The notes under the pieces were generated by a model, which was not told where the DNA came from, searched no databases, and was given only the letters and a program-made list of their open reading frames with translations. Of a DNA stretch of 64,000 nucleotides, positions 26,575 to 34,509 are shown in pieces; position 1 is the stretch's first letter; every line of letters starts with the position of its first letter. Source of the DNA: Bacteroidota bacterium (lineage in GTDB: Bacteria; Bacteroidota; Ignavibacteria; UBA10030; SZUA-254); the NCBI GenBank assembly GCA_020056225.1, contig JAGVIE010000015.1, positions 1-64,000 of the forward strand, written 5' to 3'. Position numbers and translations under genes: made by a program.

Positions 26575-27546
26575 ATGCAAAAAATTGTTATTACTCTGTT
26601 TATCATTATTCTCACATCAGGATGTAGTCAAGAACAACCTAAACTCAAGGTTCAGATACCTGTGGTAAGCGATACGGCAAAATCTTCTGAAATATTCGAT
26701 GGAAAAAGCGCTTTTGCTTATCTCAAAAAGCAAACGGATTTCGGTCCAAGAACACCCGGTTCTGATGCACACAAGAAATGCTTAGCATTTCTTCAATCCG
26801 AAATGCAAAAATATGCAGGCACAGTTATCCTCTTACCCTTCTCGCATAAAGGTTATGATGGAAATATTATTACTATGACGAACGTGCTATCATCTCTTAA
26901 CCTTAAAGCAACAACAAGGATACTGCTTTTGGCTCATTGGGATTCAAGACCAAGAGCTGATCAGGATCCTGACGTAAAGAAACAAAAGGAAATGGTTCTC
27001 GGCGCTAATGATGGCGCGAGCGGCGTAGCGGTATTGATGGAGTTAGCCCGCCAGTTAAAAATAAAACCTCCTTCAGTCGGTATTGATATACTATTCACTG
27101 ATGGAGAGGATTACGGCAAAGAAGGAGATACCGAAGGATATTTTTTGGGCGCAAGGTCGTTTTCAAAGAATCTTCCTCCGGGTTTCAAGCCGGAATTTGG
27201 AATTCTGCTCGACATGGTCGGTGACGCACAACTCGAAATCCGAAAGGAAAGATATTCTCTTGAATACGCTCCGGCAATTGTAGATTTAGTTTGGTCGGCG
27301 GCAAGATCATTAGGTGTTGAACAATTTAGCGATAATTTGCAGGGATGGGTCTTAGATGATCATATTCCCCTGAATGAAGCTGGTATTAAAACAATCGATC
27401 TGATCGATTTCAACTATCCCGATGAATCCAACAGTTATTGGCACACTACACAGGATACTCCGGATAAATGCAGTTCGGAAAGTCTTGAGGCTGTCGGAAA
27501 AGTACTTATGCATGTTATTTATAATTATCCCTCTGGACCAAGATGA
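26575..27546 (+). CDS. M28-family zinc peptidase / glutaminyl-cyclase-like lipoprotein
   Basis: 323 residues. The lipoprotein signal ends ILTSGC-S (Cys17). The M28 zinc site is recognisable: LLLAHWDSRP (His, Asp region), LGANDGASG (bridging Asp), TDGEDYG (Glu), LDMVGD (Asp) and YWHTTQDTPD (His). The arrangement FGPRTPGS...HWDSRP...GANDGASG is that of bacterial glutaminyl-peptide cyclotransferase-like enzymes, so it may cyclise N-terminal Gln rather than cleave peptides. It overlaps prmA by 4 nt. Confidence 0.85.
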   Translation: MQKIVITLFIIILTSGCSQEQPKLKVQIPVVSDTAKSSEIFDGKSAFAYLKKQTDFGPRTPGSDAHKKCLAFLQSEMQKYAGTVILLPFSHKGYDGNIITMTNVLSSLNLKATTRILLLAHWDSRPRADQDPDVKKQKEMVLGANDGASGVAVLMELARQLKIKPPSVGIDILFTDGEDYGKEGDTEGYFLGARSFSKNLPPGFKPEFGILLDMVGDAQLEIRKERYSLEYAPAIVDLVWSAARSLGVEQFSDNLQGWVLDDHIPLNEAGIKTIDLIDFNYPDESNSYWHTTQDTPDKCSSESLEAVGKVLMHVIYNYPSGPR

Positions 27547-28397
27547 AAATATATCTCGAAATCACCATTCCTGCGAATCAGGATCAACGCGATCTTCTAA
27601 TTCCAACAATGGTTGAACTCGGATGCCAGGGTTTTCAGGAAACCGATAATTCATTGCTCTGCTACATCGATAAGAGCCGGTGGAGCGATGAGAAAGATAA
27701 GCTCCTCAAAGAACGTCTTGGAAATCTATTGCAAACAATCTCCTCAAACACAGTTACTTCATTCAGAGAATTCGCAGATATAAATTGGAATGAAGAATGG
27801 GAGAAAACTATACAGCCTATCGAGGTAGGCGACAAACTCGTTATCAAACCATCGTGGTGTGAATACACTGGCTCTTGTGATCGGATAATTATTCAAATTG
27901 ATCCTAAGATGTCATTCGGGACCGGCTACCATGAAACAACAAGATTGACGCTTAGATTAATCGAAAAATATCTTACTCCAGCGTGCTCAGTGTTAGATGT
28001 CGGCACCGGTACGGGTATTCTCGCTATAGCAGCCATTAAACTTGGTGCGCGATCGGCAATTGGGATAGATAATGATGAATGGTCGATAGATAATGCGCAA
28101 GAGAATGTTCATGCTAACCGGGTGGATGGCGCGATAAGAATATCGTCTCAAAATATTAATGCACTTGACGAATCAGAATATGACTTAGTCACAGCCAACC
28201 TGACACTCAATACGAATATTGAATTTATGAGCGAATTCAAACGGTTACTAAAAAAAGACGGAACCCTTCTATTATCGGGTTTGTTATCCTTAGACGAAAA
28301 CATTATGAAACTTGAACTTGCAAAAAACAATTTCAGTGTTCTTGAGATAGTTCGTGAGAATGAGTGGATTGCCATCGCGTCAAAAATGTCTGGATGA
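27543..28397 (+). CDS. prmA: Ribosomal protein L11 methyltransferase
   Basis: 284 residues, the family length. It adds methyl groups to ribosomal protein L11. The N-terminal L11-recognition domain ends near WNEEWEKTIQPIEVGDKLVIKPSW. The methylase domain has FGTGYHETTRL and the SAM motif DVGTGTGILAIAA. The usual NxxANPL catalytic-loop motif appears as ANLTLNTNI, a mild divergence. It overlaps the M28 gene by 4 nt upstream and ppx/gppA by 4 nt downstream, so it is part of a tightly coupled three-gene operon. Confidence 0.9.
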   Translation: MKIYLEITIPANQDQRDLLIPTMVELGCQGFQETDNSLLCYIDKSRWSDEKDKLLKERLGNLLQTISSNTVTSFREFADINWNEEWEKTIQPIEVGDKLVIKPSWCEYTGSCDRIIIQIDPKMSFGTGYHETTRLTLRLIEKYLTPACSVLDVGTGTGILAIAAIKLGARSAIGIDNDEWSIDNAQENVHANRVDGAIRISSQNINALDESEYDLVTANLTLNTNIEFMSEFKRLLKKDGTLLLSGLLSLDENIMKLELAKNNFSVLEIVRENEWIAIASKMSG

Positions 28398-29320
28398 AAA
28401 TTGCTTCGATCGATATTGGCACAAACACTGTATTGCTTCTCGTTGCAGAAATCGACCATCTTGGAATAATTCACACGCTAGAACATAAGCAGAGCTTCCC
28501 ACGACTCGGAAACTATGTTGATAAGAATTCTTCGATTTCACTTACTGCATTCGATAGCGTGGCAGGTATTCTTCAAGATTACAAGAATACCGCGTACAAA
28601 TTTAACGTTGATAAAATTATTACCTGCGCCACAAGCGCAGTTCGGGATGCCGCTAATAAAATCGAATTCATAACTCACTTGAAAAAAGTGACTGACCTTG
28701 AGGTTGAAATTATCAGCGGCGGTGATGAGGCGCTATTAACTTATGAAGGAGCAATCAGCGGCTTTTCTTCTGAGGAAGACAAACTTGTTCTTGATATTGG
28801 GGGTGGAAGTACAGAAATAGCATATAAAACAAATCAAAAGTTTATCGCACAGAGTCTTCAAATAGGCGCAGTCAGATTGACAGAGCGTTGCTTCAAGAAA
28901 CTCCCTCCCGGTGAGGCTGATATCGAACTTGCAAAAAAGATTATCGCACAAGAATACCTTAAATTGGAAAAATTCTCTTCCGATAATTACATTCTAACCG
29001 GTGTTGCCGGAACGGTGACTACCCTTGCCTGTCTCGAGCAGGGATTGAGGAACTTCGATACGGGAAAGGTAAGCGGTTACTATATGAGCATAGATCAGAT
29101 TCACAATTGGCTGGAGAAATTGTACAAAATGAATCCATCCGAAATTCGATCGTTATCACACACTACCAATGGACGTGAAGATATTTTGACGGCCGGTACT
29201 CTTATCCTTTATGAATTCATGAAACAATTCAACTTTAAACATGTAGTTGTGAGTGAGCGCGGATTGAGGTATGGTTTGGTATTGAGGGAATATAGGAAAC
29301 AACGCAATAAATACCGCTAA
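28394..29320 (+). CDS. Ppx/GppA family exopolyphosphatase / pppGpp phosphatase
   Basis: About 308 residues from the ATG at 28394, which overlaps the prmA stop as ATGA. The frame runs 10 codons further upstream, but MKIASIDIGTNT is the typical family start. The actin-like ATPase signatures are DIGTNTVLLLVAEI and LDIGGGSTEIAYK. The later GVAGTVTTLACLEQGL matches the second phosphate-binding loop. It hydrolyses polyphosphate or the guanosine pentaphosphate alarmone; which of the two cannot be told from sequence. The single-domain length (no HD domain) is common in this phylum. Confidence 0.9.
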   Translation: MKIASIDIGTNTVLLLVAEIDHLGIIHTLEHKQSFPRLGNYVDKNSSISLTAFDSVAGILQDYKNTAYKFNVDKIITCATSAVRDAANKIEFITHLKKVTDLEVEIISGGDEALLTYEGAISGFSSEEDKLVLDIGGGSTEIAYKTNQKFIAQSLQIGAVRLTERCFKKLPPGEADIELAKKIIAQEYLKLEKFSSDNYILTGVAGTVTTLACLEQGLRNFDTGKVSGYYMSIDQIHNWLEKLYKMNPSEIRSLSHTTNGREDILTAGTLILYEFMKQFNFKHVVVSERGLRYGLVLREYRKQRNKYR

Positions 29321-29325
29321 ATAGA

Positions 29326-30489
29326 TTAACCTTTGATCACGCCGATGCGCTTTACAATATTTTGAAGTACATCCATAGTATATTCTATATCATCCATCGT
29401 TGTTGACCTGCCAAGCGAGAACCGGATTGACGCTTTTGCCGTATCAATATCGCGACCCATAGCAATGAGAACATGAGACGGCTTGATACTTCCGGAAGTA
29501 CAGGCAGAGCCGCTTGAAACAGCTATACCGGCAAGATCGAGATTCATCAGTAAGGCTTCCCCATCGATATTTATCTTACGGCTATCGAATGAAATATTAA
29601 CTACATTTGGCAGAGATTCCGCCGGATTGCCGTTGAAAAGGATAAATGGAAATTGCTCTTTAAGAATCTTAATCATCTGATTTTTTAAATCAGATATTCT
29701 TTTATTTTCTGAAGCTCTTTCACCGCATATCAATTCTGCCGCTTTTGCCAATCCCACAGCATAGGCAATGTTTTCGGTGCCTGCTCTTTTACCGCGTTCC
29801 TGCCCACCTCCGTGAAGGAGACGCTCTATCTCGATACCACTACTAATGTATAATACTCCGATTCCTTTTGGACCGTAAAATTTATGCGCCGAAATCGATA
29901 ACATATCGACACCAAGTTCATCGACATCTACCGGAATTTTCCCAAAAGATTGTACGGCATCAGTGTGAAAGATTACACCTGAATCGCGTGCTATACCTGA
30001 GACCGCCTTTATCCTATTAATTGTTCCGGTTTCATTGTTAGCATGCATGATGGAGATAAGTCCGGTTCTCGAATTAATACTTCTTCGAACATCATCGGGA
30101 TCAATCATCCCGAATTCGTCAACATTCAGATAACTGATTTGAAATCCATTATTCTCCAAATGCTCACAGGTTTCCAGAATAGAATGATGTTCAGTCTTAC
30201 TTGTAATGATATGATCTTTTCCCCGCTCCCTCATCTTGCTTGAATAACCTTTCAGCGCGAAATTATTTGCTTCAGTCCCGCAGCTAACAAAATAAATTTC
30301 GCCCGGCTTCGTACCCATCAATCCGGCAATTTGCTCCCTGCTCTCATCAATGGCAGAGCGAGTCTCACGTCCGAATGAATGTATCGATGAAGGATTACCG
30401 AATTTTTCCGTCAAAAATGGTTTCATCGCATCGAACGCTTCCGGTGCAAGAGGCGTGGTTGCGGTATTATCTAAATATATTCTTCGCAT
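29326..30489 (-). CDS. Cysteine desulfurase (NifS/IscS type)
   Basis: About 387 residues starting at MRRIYLDNTATTPL (ATG at 30489; five extra codons are possible upstream). A PLP enzyme releasing sulfur from cysteine for Fe-S clusters and tRNA thiolation. The PLP lysine lies in SISAHKFYGPKG, and the mobile catalytic Cys in SSGSACTSGSIKPSH. LHGGGQERGKRAGTEN is a conserved substrate loop. No iscU or isc regulator lies beside it. It is convergent with ppx/gppA, 5 nt apart. Assignment to nifS or iscS is not possible from sequence alone. Confidence 0.93.
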   Translation of the reverse strand: MRRIYLDNTATTPLAPEAFDAMKPFLTEKFGNPSSIHSFGRETRSAIDESREQIAGLMGTKPGEIYFVSCGTEANNFALKGYSSKMRERGKDHIITSKTEHHSILETCEHLENNGFQISYLNVDEFGMIDPDDVRRSINSRTGLISIMHANNETGTINRIKAVSGIARDSGVIFHTDAVQSFGKIPVDVDELGVDMLSISAHKFYGPKGIGVLYISSGIEIERLLHGGGQERGKRAGTENIAYAVGLAKAAELICGERASENKRISDLKNQMIKILKEQFPFILFNGNPAESLPNVVNISFDSRKINIDGEALLMNLDLAGIAVSSGSACTSGSIKPSHVLIAMGRDIDTAKASIRFSLGRSTTMDDIEYTMDVLQNIVKRIGVIKG

Positions 30490-30534
30490 ATGAAAATATA
30501 ACACGATTATAGTAGTTATCCAAAAAAATCAAAA

Positions 30535-30560
30535 ACCCCTGTTGAAAGATCAGCAGGGGT
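30535..30560 (-). terminator. Terminator of the sigma/anti-sigma/Spy operon
   Basis: ACCCCT/AGGGGT arms enclose a ~14-nt loop. On the minus strand the stem is followed by TTTTTGATTTTTTTGG. It lies ~30 nt after the Spy-like gene stop. Confidence 0.75.
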
Positions 30561-30590
30561 CGCAATGGTTTTTATATTAATGTTATTTCA

Positions 30591-31082
30591 TTATCCGGGT
30601 GATTTACCACCGCCGCGGTTCATTTCCTCGAACGCATCGCGAACATTTCGCCCGAACTCTCTTTCGAAAACGAGGAACTTACCGAATTGCACCGGCGTGA
30701 GAAGTTGCTTTAGCTCATCATGGAAGCGCAGTCTCTCACCGAACATTTCTTTGTCTGCCTCTTTGATCTTCAAATATATTTTATCCAGTTCAGACGGCTC
30801 TCCATTTTCCTTTATGCTTCTGTCGAGTTGATCTAAGACATTGTTCCTCTTGTCCATTATTTCACGAACTTTATCCTCATGGACAGTTTGCTTCGTAATA
30901 AATCTTACGGCATCTTCTTCGTTCAATTTAAGAACTTCGATAAGGCGCATCTTACGGAACTTGTCTAACCGCTCTGAGCGCGGTTTATCGGGCCTGTCAT
31001 ATCCCCAATGACGCTGTGCCCAACCGCTCTGTGAAAATAATAAAAACGATATCGTTAGAATAGCTATATAGATATTTTTCAT
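30591..31082 (-). CDS. Spy/CpxP-like periplasmic protein
   Basis: 163 residues with a signal peptide ending GWA-Q. The mature protein is helical and strongly charged. It carries an LTPVQFGKFLVFE segment like the LTxxQ repeat of Spy/CpxP and the related periplasmic metal-sensor family. A glycine-rich tail (RGGGKSPG) ends it. Spy proteins chaperone unfolded envelope proteins; CpxP-type proteins also damp envelope-stress signalling. It is third in a row after an ECF sigma and its anti-sigma, which fits an envelope-stress module. A terminator follows. Confidence 0.75.
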   Translation of the reverse strand: MKNIYIAILTISFLLFSQSGWAQRHWGYDRPDKPRSERLDKFRKMRLIEVLKLNEEDAVRFITKQTVHEDKVREIMDKRNNVLDQLDRSIKENGEPSELDKIYLKIKEADKEMFGERLRFHDELKQLLTPVQFGKFLVFEREFGRNVRDAFEEMNRGGGKSPG

Positions 31083-31116
31083 AATATACCTCGCTTTAAC
31101 AATCAGTTACGTTAAT

Positions 31117-31737
31117 CTATAAATGAACACTTTTATTTTCAAGTATTGAGACAACTTCTTCTGCTGTCTGATCATTGATTGCATCATATAGTATTTCCTG
31201 ATCAGCATTAAGATAAGCAGTAAGTGAATTGCCTTCCTGCAATAATTCCTTCACAACAATCTTATCCGCATCGGATGATACGATATTATCGGCATAATCG
31301 TACGATTCTTCAGCACCTACGATTGATTGCTGCTGTAAATAATCATGAAGCTCTTCATTCGGTAACTGCTTGATATCTGCCTGTATATCCTGTGAATTAT
31401 TCCCGTTTACAGCAGGCAGTAATTGTAATGATAAAACAACCAACACAATTGCCGCTGCGGCTGGTAAAGCGATTTGCATTATCCTTGTGTAGGGGTTCCA
31501 TTTTGACGTTGACTGTATTCTATTATTTATTCTGGGTAATAAAGTATTCCAGTACAGATCGGACGGCTGCCACGCCTTCTCTTTTTCTATTTGAATGAAA
31601 AATATTTTGAGTGTCTCTAATTCGTTACTACATTGTTTGCAAGTCATAAGATGATTCGATATGGATTTGCTCTCACCTTCGGTTATTTCACTACGGATAA
31701 AATCCGGCAGTCTGCATAGCACATCTTTGCAGTTCAT
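31117..31737 (-). CDS. Membrane anti-sigma factor with zinc finger
   Basis: 206 residues. The N-terminal zf-HC2-type zinc-binding domain has MNCKDVLCRLPDFI and the HxxxCxxC set SNHLMTCKQC. A single membrane helix (LPAAAAIVLVVLSLQLLPAV, ~92-115) and an acidic extracytoplasmic C-terminal region follow. It should bind and hold the ECF sigma encoded immediately upstream. The ATG overlaps the sigma stop by 4 nt. Release may follow signal-induced cleavage, but the protease is not nearby. Confidence 0.88.
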   Translation of the reverse strand: MNCKDVLCRLPDFIRSEITEGESKSISNHLMTCKQCSNELETLKIFFIQIEKEKAWQPSDLYWNTLLPRINNRIQSTSKWNPYTRIMQIALPAAAAIVLVVLSLQLLPAVNGNNSQDIQADIKQLPNEELHDYLQQQSIVGAEESYDYADNIVSSDADKIVVKELLQEGNSLTAYLNADQEILYDAINDQTAEEVVSILENKSVHL

Positions 31738-32288
31738 GAATTCATTTCCCTTCTGACATACTCCGATATCTTTTTCAGTGCATGAAAATAATTTGCCTTT
31801 GTTCCGCCTACAGATTTTCTTAGTATTTTTGCCATTTCTTCGTAAGTCAACTCGTCATTAAAGCGCATATTAAAAACCAATTTCTGTTTAGCCGGTAATC
31901 TGGCGATTGCCTTTTCTAAGATTGTCTGGTATTCCTGTTTCTGTATCGGATCGTCAGCCTGGGAACTGCCGGGCAGCAATCCTTCCAGAAATTCATCGTA
32001 CGGAATAAATTCCTTGATCCGTTTCTTGCGTATAGCATTCAGGGAAACATTGACGGTGATTCGATACAACCATGTATAAACATTAGCGTCACCCCTGAAA
32101 TTTATTAAGCCGTTATAAACACGAATAAAAACATCCTGAACAACATCATCGGCGTCTTCATGCGACCCGACAGTTCTTCGCGCAATCCAATATACTTTTT
32201 CCTGATAACGTCTTACAAGCTCGTTGAAGCCCGAGACATCGCCGTTCTTAAAAGCTTCAATAAGCTCGAAATCCGTTTTTTGCGCCAT
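31734..32288 (-). CDS. ECF-type RNA polymerase sigma factor
   Basis: 184 residues, the typical ECF length. Sigma region 2 includes VRRYQEKVYWIARR and the DADDVVQDVFIRVY box. Region 4 includes ARLPAKQKLVFNMRFNDELTYEEMAKIL and GGTKANYFHALKKI. It directs RNA polymerase to a stress or envelope regulon, probably including its own operon (sigma, anti-sigma, Spy-like protein). Its target promoter cannot be read from one site. Confidence 0.93.
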   Translation of the reverse strand: MAQKTDFELIEAFKNGDVSGFNELVRRYQEKVYWIARRTVGSHEDADDVVQDVFIRVYNGLINFRGDANVYTWLYRITVNVSLNAIRKKRIKEFIPYDEFLEGLLPGSSQADDPIQKQEYQTILEKAIARLPAKQKLVFNMRFNDELTYEEMAKILRKSVGGTKANYFHALKKISEYVRREMNS

Positions 32289-32594
32289 ATATTTGATGTT
32301 ATTCTGTAATTTAGATGGCTCTTTCCATTGAAAGTTTAACCATAATCTGCCGGAAATGCAAAGTATTATTGGAGTGATGTAGCTAGCTATTTCCGTGCTG
32401 TGCCATTACGCCTCCTCCCCTCTTAGGGAAGGACTGAGAGCTTGTCCTTAACGAAGCCGAATGATGGGGTCTCACTTTAAAGAGCGAGCGGTCAACTCGC
32501 TCCGATGTTATGTGTCGGGGAGCCACTGGCTAAGCGGTATTTACCAAAACCTTAGGCAAACTCGAAAACACGTGCTTCATCCCAGTAGTTAACC
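32289..32594. other. Intergenic stretch with one hairpin
   Basis: No supported gene. The minus-strand sigma-factor promoter must lie near 32290-32400. A perfect 7-bp palindrome, GAGCGAG-cggtcaa-CTCGCTC, is at 32482-32502 without a T-run, and is possibly another small mobile palindrome. Confidence 0.5.
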
Positions 32595-33158
32595 TTACAG
32601 CAAGACGCTGAAGCCAAACTGTACGGTGTGAATTCTGGTGTCAATTTTTTGAGTGTACGAATAATAACCATAGCCGATTGTCCTGCCTTGACCCGTGAAC
32701 CTCTGGTATCTGTACTCAAAGCGGAGGGCAACATCTTCACTCAAAAAACCCTTCATACCACCGCCAATATTTAAAACACCTATTCCAAAATCAGTTTTCA
32801 TAAAGGGTATGTTTAAGAATGGGACCGTGTTTGCAAATCCGTATCCTACCAACAGGAAGGGTACACCTTTACCGGCAGAAATAAAATTGTAGCTGACGTT
32901 TCCATTAAGCACGTATACCGGATCTGCTCCTGAGGAAATCATTAACAGTACTTCCGGTTCAAGTTCGAGTCCTCCCTTAACAAAGAAGCCCAATCGGACG
33001 CTGGTGTGAAGTGCGGCTGAACTATTGGAACTACTCCCGCTGGAAAAGTTTTGGAAACTTCCCGAAATACTTAACTCTTTCTTCTTCCCTTCACGGGGTT
33101 GAGCGAGTAATGACGTTGTTGTTAACACGATGATCATTATGAATTGAAGCGTTTTCAT
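32595..33158 (-). CDS. Predicted outer-membrane beta-barrel protein
   Basis: 187 residues from the ATG at 33158, which has GGAG 6 nt before it. The frame continues 17 codons upstream, but that part is not signal-like. The signal peptide is MKTLQFIMIIVLTTTSLLAQ. The mature part alternates short amphipathic strands (AALHTSVRLGFFVKGGLELEPEVLLM; VALRFEYRYQRF) and ends in HTVQFGFSVLL, like OmpW/OmpX-sized porin-like barrels ("outer membrane protein beta-barrel domain"). Ligand and role are unknown. It borders the transposase region on one side. Confidence 0.7.
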   Translation of the reverse strand: MKTLQFIMIIVLTTTSLLAQPREGKKKELSISGSFQNFSSGSSSNSSAALHTSVRLGFFVKGGLELEPEVLLMISSGADPVYVLNGNVSYNFISAGKGVPFLLVGYGFANTVPFLNIPFMKTDFGIGVLNIGGGMKGFLSEDVALRFEYRYQRFTGQGRTIGYGYYSYTQKIDTRIHTVQFGFSVLL

Positions 33159-33224
33159 TGTTGTCTCCTGTTGTTTGTACTGAATTATATTGCGATCCTT
33201 GGTACACAACCATGAAGGTTGCGA

Positions 33225-33390
33225 CTACCGCCCTTCCACGATGGCTATCTCTTCCTCTTTACCCGCCATGCTTTATCTTTGGGCGGGCGTCAACCTATAC
33301 AGCTCGTACACCGCTTCATCTATTGCCGGTCTGAGATCAGGGTGTCTGGGTGGTTCTTTGCAATGTTCTTGCTATCAGCGACATTGCTGA
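33225..33390 (-). pseudogene. C-terminal fossil of a restriction-modification enzyme, interrupted
   Basis: Minus-strand reading gives ...LRPAIDEAVYELYRLT, then a 27-nt insertion containing a palindrome and a stop. It then resumes in frame as KEEEIAIVEGR* (stop at 33225). The phrase xxVYELYxLTEEEIxIVEG is the usual C-terminus of Eco57I-type and related fused restriction-methylase proteins. Nothing upstream keeps an open frame, so only this tail remains. Confidence 0.5.
33262..33286. repeat. Palindromic insertion inside the fossil
   Basis: CCCGCC-atgctttatctt-TGGGCGGG sits exactly where the LT|EEE reading is broken. Removing it restores YRLT-KEEEIAIVEG. It looks like a small mobile palindrome (REP or MITE-like) that landed in the gene tail. 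Confidence 0.5.
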
Positions 33391-33396
33391 AGATCG

Positions 33397-33840
33397 TTAG
33401 TTATTTTCTTTTATCAATGTCCACCCATATTTCTCCATAAACTCATTTACTTCTTGCACAAAAGTCTTCTTAGAATGATGTTCTTCCTGTTGATAAATGT
33501 ACTCCCTCACTTCTGGCAGATGACTTTCACTGACACTGACTGCCCAATAATCGTCCTGCCAAATAAATTTACTCTCAATGATTTTGTTCTGATTTATCCA
33601 AAATGATGATTCTCCCTTTATGAGTTGTGCTGCTTTACTGATGGTTTGATCTTTATTGAGTGAGATTAAACAGTGTGCATGATCTTGATAGCCATTTATA
33701 CAATCCAGCCAAATACCCTTTTCTTCTGCATTTAGTTTGATGTGTTGAAATACTTTTTTACGAATTTCTTTTGAATCAAGAAATGGCTCTCTATTCTTTG
33801 TAGAAAATACTAAATGAACCCAAACCCTTACCCAGCTCAT
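33397..33840 (-). mobile_element. RAYT / IS200-like Y1 transposase gene
   Basis: 147 residues. The Y1_Tnp fold is clear: N-terminal VRVWVHLVFSTKNREP, the HUH metal motif in QDHAHCLISL, SKAAQLIKGESSFWIN, IWQDDYWAVSVSES, and the catalytic tyrosine in EYIYQQEEHHSKKTF. This spacing is that of REP-associated tyrosine transposases rather than full IS605 elements; no tnpB is present. A cluster of palindromes begins ~35 nt upstream of its start and a further palindrome lies ~110 nt past its stop. It probably excises and moves single-stranded REP/BIME units. The gene is intact. Confidence 0.88.
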
Positions 33841-33876
33841 AGAGTTTCCCTTTTTTTATTTTTATTGTTTTTTAAT

Positions 33877-34153
33877 CAGTTCACTGAAGTGAACTGCAAT
33901 AAATTCTTGCAATGAATATTTTAGCCTTCTTTACTTATCCATTGCAGTTGACTTTAGTCAACTGATTAAGAATTAAAAAAGATATATGCTTCAGCATCAT
34001 TCTATATGTGGCTAAAGCCAAATGCTTTTTATTCTCTTCTTTCAGTTCAATGAATTGAACTGCAATAGATTCATACTAATGATTCTAAAATATATTTATT
34101 GCAGTTGGCTTCAGCCAACTGACAAAGATTAAAAATGATATATGCTTCAGCAT
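33877..34153. repeat. REP/BIME array, two ~115-125-nt units
   Basis: Unit 1 has palindromes at 33877-33896 and 33945-33964, both bounded by CAGTT..AACTG, the second being an inverted copy of the first (each next to CAAT/ATTG). ATGCTTCAGCAT follows at 33986-33997 and TGGCTAAAGCCA at 34009-34020. Unit 2 repeats the order at 34043-34062, 34102-34121 and 34142-34153. Stem bases change together (GACTTTAGTC versus GGCTTCAGCC; CACTGAAGTG versus CAATGAATTG), so the pairing is kept while the sequence drifts. Position next to the Y1 transposase supports RAYT-mobilised REP pairs. Confidence 0.75.
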
Positions 34154-34282
34154 CATTTCCCCTCCACAATCTTAATCTCTTCTTCCGTCAACCCATACAA
34201 CGTATGACGGCTCAAGATACGCTGTCTCGTGTTCACTAAAATCGTTTACAAGCTGACGGATAAGTTCTAAAGATTTCTCCAT
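34153..34282 (-). pseudogene. Internally deleted restriction-modification gene (N- and C-termini joined)
   Basis: From the ATG at 34282: MEKSLELIRQLVNDFSEHETAYL, the familiar start of large fused restriction/N6-adenine methylase proteins (their next residues are usually SPxYxExxVRxDFIDKFF). Here the reading instead jumps into the gene tail. In another frame LYGLTEEEIKIVEGK* (stop at 34153) is the usual C-terminus of the same class. About a thousand codons between are missing. The end merges with the REP palindrome at 34142-34153. Confidence 0.55.
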
Positions 34283-34353
34283 ACTCTCAATTGAATATTA
34301 ATGTCGTTCAATTTACAAATCTATATCGAAGCAATCAAGTAAAAATAATCAAC

Positions 34354-34430
34354 AAAAAACCCATCCCCGGGTTGTGATTGCCGTGGGAGGGCCAGCAAAT
34401 CACGTGGGATCCCGGAGACAGGTTTTTTTT
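34354..34430 (+). ncRNA. Candidate structured RNA, copy 2, with terminator-like end
   Basis: Outer stem AAAAAACC (34354-34361) with GGTTTTTTTT (34421-34430), then CCGGG/CCCGG, then GTGATT/AATCAC, enclosing GTGGGAGGGCCA (34384-34395). GTGGGATCCCGGAGACA on the 3' side aligns with GCGGGAACCAGACA of copy 1 (15954-16018). The T8 end would terminate a plus-strand RNA. No known family is recognised. Confidence 0.45.
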
Positions 34431-34509
34431 ATTGCTGCCTAATCTATCAAAAAATACATCAAATAAAAAGTTATTCCATCAAAACCATTTTCGTATGAAA
34501 ATGTGAAAG

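Noticed and set aside
33397-33840. Full IS200/IS605 insertion sequence with tnpB or IscB and guide RNA
   Set aside because: Only a RAYT-sized Y1 transposase is found; no TnpB/IscB frame on either strand in the surrounding 3 kb.
33877-34153. CRISPR array in the repeat-rich stretch
   Set aside because: The repeated pieces are palindromes of differing sequence at uneven spacing, not identical direct repeats with unique spacers, and no cas genes are near.
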